Shown piece by piece: positions 38,683-38,798 of a stretch of 38,798 nucleotides of DNA. The stretch is from Pseudomonas sp. GM50. GTDB taxonomy: Bacteria > Pseudomonadota > Gammaproteobacteria > Pseudomonadales > Pseudomonadaceae. The stretch lies in NCBI RefSeq assembly GCF_000282375.1, contig NZ_AKJK01000086.1, forward strand, positions 1 through 38,798, in the 5' to 3' direction. Numbering within the stretch: the stretch's first letter is position 1; every line of letters begins with the position of its first letter. The position numbers and the translations under genes are program-made. The notes under the pieces were generated by a model. The model had not been told where the DNA came from. It saw only the letters and a program-made list of their open reading frames with translations, and made no database searches.

Positions 38683-38798
38683 GTGGCGAGGGGGCTTGCC
38701 CCCGTTCGGCTGCGAAGCAGTCGTAAAACCAGTCACCACTGTCTAAATTCAAGATCGTGGTGACTGTTGTTAGGGGTGCTTCGCGCCCCAACGGGGGC
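38683..38798. repeat. REPIN cut by the window end
   Basis: The left arm GTGGCGAGGGGGCTTGCCCC is complete. The right arm has only CCCCAACGGGGGC before the sequence ends. It is the same family as 4579-4700. Confidence 0.8.

Noticed and set aside
1..38798. CRISPR arrays, insertion sequences, rRNA and tRNA genes
   Set aside because: No regular spacer arrays, transposase frames or RNA-gene signatures were seen. The repeats present are paired palindromes of the REP type.

Overview
The window looks like a chromosomal segment of a fluorescent-group Pseudomonas. The reasons are the high-GC coding style, the etfBA/etf-QO arrangement with a PsrA-type box, a DgoKADT galactonate operon, MocR, YkgJ and DUF3309 housekeeping neighbours, and many paired REP palindromes (REPINs) between genes. 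I see no rRNA, tRNA, CRISPR array, phage gene or transposase. The call is made from recognised protein families and motifs read by eye; nothing was searched.

Layout. About 0-10.3 kb holds small housekeeping genes: YheU, a CsrA/Rsm paralogue, a YnfA-type membrane protein, an SDR, DUF3309, an LTA-synthase-like membrane phosphoglycerol transferase, a START-domain protein, a YkgJ Cys-cluster protein, a Lys/Ala-rich exported protein, a MocR regulator, and a three-gene envelope operon (solute-binding protein, DUF4398 lipoprotein, OmpA lipoprotein). About 10.4-14.3 kb holds etfA-etfB and the divergent etf-QO, with a clear sigma70 promoter, a PsrA-like box and a MITE-like inverted-repeat segment between them. 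About 14.5-16.6 kb holds a divergent AraC regulator and zinc alcohol dehydrogenase. About 16.6-21.9 kb is the D-galactonate operon (dgoK-dgoA-dgoD-dgoT-iclR, minus strand). About 21.9-24.6 kb is an AT-richer accessory island with an orphan type VI secretion effector module (partner protein, PAAR, small Ser lipase, lipoprotein immunity candidate). About 24.7-28.3 kb holds a GNAT, an HD hydrolase, an MFS transporter and two small proteins. About 28.4-32.7 kb is an operon resembling E. coli yegTUVW (HutC-type GntR, ADP-ribosylglycohydrolase-fold enzyme, NCS1 permease, PfkB kinase). About 33.0-38.6 kb holds araFGH-type sugar ABC transporter genes, an SDR sugar 1-dehydrogenase and an SMP-30 lactonase.

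How the genes work together. The dgo operon and the 33-38.6 kb cluster together would give a complete oxidative (De Ley-Doudoroff) galactose pathway: AraFGH uptake, SDR oxidation to the lactone, SMP-30 hydrolysis to galactonate, then DgoD, DgoK and DgoA to pyruvate and glyceraldehyde-3-phosphate. The main find is that the two loci, about 16 kb apart, carry almost the same promoter cassette: a TCCCA-N5-TGGGA dyad, exactly 14 nt, a TTGAGA -35, exactly 18 nt, a TATAGT -10, and then the same ribosome-binding site and start-codon block. At the second locus that copied RBS/ATG opens a 55-codon leader frame that runs into the start of the dehydrogenase gene. The adjacent IclR-family regulator is the natural candidate to bind both dyads.

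Limits. The window starts and ends inside REP elements. Functions of the ADP-ribosylglycohydrolase operon, the T6SS partner protein and the small orphan frames are not established by sequence alone.
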